This document shows, one piece after another, positions 40,663 to 50,161 of a stretch of DNA of 50,161 nt. The DNA is from Bradyrhizobium sp. S69. GTDB lineage: Bacteria > Pseudomonadota > Alphaproteobacteria > Rhizobiales > Xanthobacteraceae. Positions within the stretch are counted from its first letter, which is position 1. The number at the start of each line of letters is the position of its first letter. The stretch is from NCBI RefSeq assembly GCF_009766005.1, contig NZ_LMUK01000025.1:165677-215837 (forward strand). Reading direction: 5' to 3'. Under the pieces are notes generated by a model. The model did no database searches. It saw only the letters and a program-made list of their open reading frames with translations, and had not been told where the DNA came from. The position numbers and the translations under genes are program-made.

Positions 40663-41143
40663 AGCGTCCTCCGGACGTGCTGGCGGTTGCTGGCTCGTCT
40701 GTGCACGCATTCCGAAAACCAGATTTGATAGGAGACCATTCCTTTCAGGACATCCGCATGGATTGCTTGAAAGGAAAGGGGCCGTCGCTTTTGGGGGATG
40801 CGGGCAGGGGTTTTCCGGCGTGCCGGATGGCCTTGATCCTGTCCAAGACTGCAGGCGCCCGAGTAGAGACTTCGTGTTTCTTCAACGGCTTAATCGTATG
40901 GCCTGCATAGACGGGTGAAGACCGGATTTTCGCTTTGCGCCGCTTCCTGCGGCGCTAAAGCCAGTTTGGTTCGAACCTCGACACCCCGCGCCGTGAGGCT
41001 CGGGCGGGCAGGCTTTTCATATGTCGTGCTGCCCCGAAATGTCCTGAGACTGAAAGGTCTCGAGGTCAGGTTCAGGCGGGACGATGGGTGTAACCCGGCG
41101 GTCCTGCCTTGAGGCACAGACCGCCAACCGGAGAGAGCTTGCT
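40663..41143 (+). promoter_or_regulatory. Structured rplJ leader, probable L10 autoregulatory site
   Basis: About 480 bp without a gene. Hairpins: GCTTT.GCGCCGC / GCGGCGC.AAAGC (40932-40961); GAGAC-TGAAAG-GTCTC (41046-41061); and GGCGGTC.TGCC-TTGA-GGCA.GACCGCC (41097-41125), ending just before the GGAGAG ribosome site. The last two fit the branched L10(L12)4-binding leader that represses rplJL translation in bacteria. Assignment is by position and shape, not by alignment. Confidence 0.6.
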
Positions 41144-41662
41144 GTGGAAAGAGCGGCTAAAAAGGACGCGGTTGAATCGCTGAACGGTCTTTTCAAGACC
41201 ACCAGCGTCGCAGTCGTCGCCCATTATTCCGGCCTCACCGTGGCCCAGATGCAGAAGCTGCGCATGCAGATGAAGCTGGCGGGTGCGTCGGTGAAGGTCT
41301 CGAAGAACCGTCTCGCCAAAATTGCTCTTGAAGGCACGGACGTCGTTGCCATCGGTTCCCTGCTGAAGGGGCCGACCGTGATCGCGACTTCAAACGATCC
41401 GGTAGCGGCGCCGAAGGTTGCCATCGAATTCGCCAAGGCGAACGAACAGTTCGTCATTCTCGGCGGCTCGATGGGTAAAACCGTCCTGGATGTGAACGGC
41501 GTGAAGGCACTTGCCTCGCTGCCCTCACTCGATGAGTTGCGCGCAAAGATCCTCGGCCTCCTGGTGGCGCCGGCGACCAAGATTGCTCAGCTCTCGACCG
41601 CGCCCGCGGCCAAGCTCGCGCGCGTCGTCCATGCCTATGCCTCAAAGAGCGAAGCGGCCTGA
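41144..41662 (+). CDS. rplJ: 50S ribosomal protein L10
   Basis: 172 aa with a GTG start preceded by GGAGAGAG; no ATG fits because [18 protein letters not shown] is the alphaproteobacterial N terminus. Contains [17 protein letters not shown] and [11 protein letters not shown]; the C-terminal helix ([23 protein letters not shown]) binds L7/L12 dimers. L10 anchors the L12 stalk and represses its own mRNA through the leader upstream. Confidence 0.97.
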   Translation: MERAAKKDAVESLNGLFKTTSVAVVAHYSGLTVAQMQKLRMQMKLAGASVKVSKNRLAKIALEGTDVVAIGSLLKGPTVIATSNDPVAAPKVAIEFAKANEQFVILGGSMGKTVLDVNGVKALASLPSLDELRAKILGLLVAPATKIAQLSTAPAAKLARVVHAYASKSEAA

Positions 41663-41717
41663 CGCCCTTCACAACTTAAACCTGGTTCGAACCAAATACG
41701 CTTAAGGAAACAGATCA

Positions 41718-42089
<372 letters not shown>

Positions 42090-42110
42090 CCTCAAGGTTA
42101 CCGAAGCGAA

Positions 42111-42150
42111 ATCCCGGGCGAGCCCAGCTCGACCCGGGATCGATTTCTTC
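42111..42150 (+). terminator. Attenuator-like hairpin after rplL
   Basis: ATCCCGGG (42111-42118) and CCCGGGAT (42133-42140) form a stem 20 bp after rplL, followed by an interrupted T tract (CGATTTCTTCTC). This fits the partial terminator found between rplL and rpoB in other bacteria. Confidence 0.55.
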
Positions 42151-42591
42151 TCGGGGTAAGCGCGGCACGGCCGCGCCAAAACCCGGGATATCTAACAAAG
42201 ACGTGGCCGGGTTCCGGCCGGGCCACGTTATACACAGGAATGTGTGGGGATTCGGGAACTTACCCCTCGAATTTCCACGATTGCCATCCCATATCGGGGC
42301 GGCAGCAGGAAAACACGGTTGACGGCGGGAACGGCGACGTTTCTGCGTAAGCCGTTGGGAGATAGACAATTTCGGGCTTTTTCAGTCCGTGACCAAAAAC
42401 AGTTGGACGGGCGGGTGCGTGAAGCGCTCCGCGCGTCGTTTTGCGTTTTGAAGGTCTGGAGCGTCGGTTCAGGACTTAATTCCTGAAATGGGCGTTCCGG
42501 GTTTCGGAGCGAATCGAAATTCAACCCGGGGGCGATGCCAATCGCGCTTCGGAAGGTTCGCCCGTGACGGGCGACGAAATGAGAGGCCACG
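42151..42591 (+). other. rplL-rpoB intergenic region with a second hairpin
   Basis: About 440 bp without a gene. ACGTGGCCGG (42201-42210) pairs with CCGGGCCACGT (42218-42228, one bulged G), a site that could be processed by RNase III as in E. coli rplL-rpoB. The rest shows no convincing promoter. GAGAGG precedes rpoB. Confidence 0.45.
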
Positions 42592-46713
<4,122 letters not shown>

Positions 46714-46729
46714 CGCGAAAGATCCAATG

Positions 46730-46772
46730 CCCGGCCAAAAGCATGAAGCGCGCCTTCATGCGGATGGCCGGG
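46730..46772 (+). other. Nested hairpin between rpoB and rpoC
   Basis: Outer arms CCCGGCC (46730-46736) and GGCCGGG (46766-46772) enclose inner GCATGAAG (46741) and CTTCATGC (46754) with a 5-nt loop. No T-run. It looks like a REP-type palindrome or an mRNA processing site in the 154-bp gap. Confidence 0.7.
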
Positions 46773-46867
46773 TATCCACGCCTCGCCCGGACGTTGAGCA
46801 AGGTGTGTGGCACCTAAAAGAATTTCGAATTTGCTGCCGATGACGATCGGCACGCGAGGAGAAGACC

Positions 46868-50161
<3,294 letters not shown>

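Overview
The window reads as chromosomal DNA of a GC-rich alphaproteobacterium of the Bradyrhizobium / Rhodopseudomonas group (Nitrobacteraceae). The evidence is the Omp2b-type porin with its AQA-ADLP signal-peptide junction, the tRNA-Trp / secE / nusG / rplKA / rplJL / rpoBC island with alphaproteobacterial protein sequences, and several intergenic palindromic repeats that resemble elements I remember from Bradyrhizobium genomes. The species cannot be fixed from sequence alone.

Left part (1-9.6 kb): an alpha/beta hydrolase, a MarR regulator with a perfect palindrome upstream, a porin with its terminator, a candidate small RNA with its own promoter and terminator, a two-gene CoA-transferase/BKACE operon, and a cytochrome P450 divergent from an AraC-type regulator.

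Middle part (9.6-23.3 kb): a cytosine-deaminase-like amidohydrolase; an NAD-linked cluster (NAD-kinase-like protein and SPFH protein, divergent from an NrtR-like degenerate Nudix regulator) around an operator-rich intergenic region; an HxlR regulator divergent from an aldo/keto reductase; a TetR divergent from a three-subunit molybdenum hydroxylase of PaoABC/xanthine dehydrogenase type; an amidase; and a TetR divergent from an FAD monooxygenase with a perfect 18-bp palindrome between them. A decayed ISXO2-like (IS1595 family) transposase tail runs into the 3' end of the monooxygenase.

Accessory part (23.3-36.6 kb): a RidA-like protein, a TPR-sulfotransferase fusion, at least four MITE-like inverted repeats and one longer structured repeat, then a catabolic cluster: TetR, acyl-CoA dehydrogenase, aminoglycoside-phosphotransferase-like kinase, SDR, histidine phosphatase, SDR. 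The dehydrogenase/kinase pair is a split version of the ACAD10/ACAD11 architecture and resembles LvaC/LvaA of levulinate catabolism. An identical 11-mer lies in both divergent promoter regions of this cluster, so one TetR may control all of it. A long AI-2E-type permease and a beta-lactamase-fold hydrolase follow.

Right part (36.7-50.2 kb): the core transcription/translation island tRNA-Trp, secE, nusG, rplK, rplA, rplJ, rplL, rpoB, rpoC (rpoC cut by the window end). It carries a structured leader before rplJ, hairpins between rplL/rpoB and rpoB/rpoC, and an inserted D-2-hydroxyacid dehydrogenase gene between rplA and rplJ.
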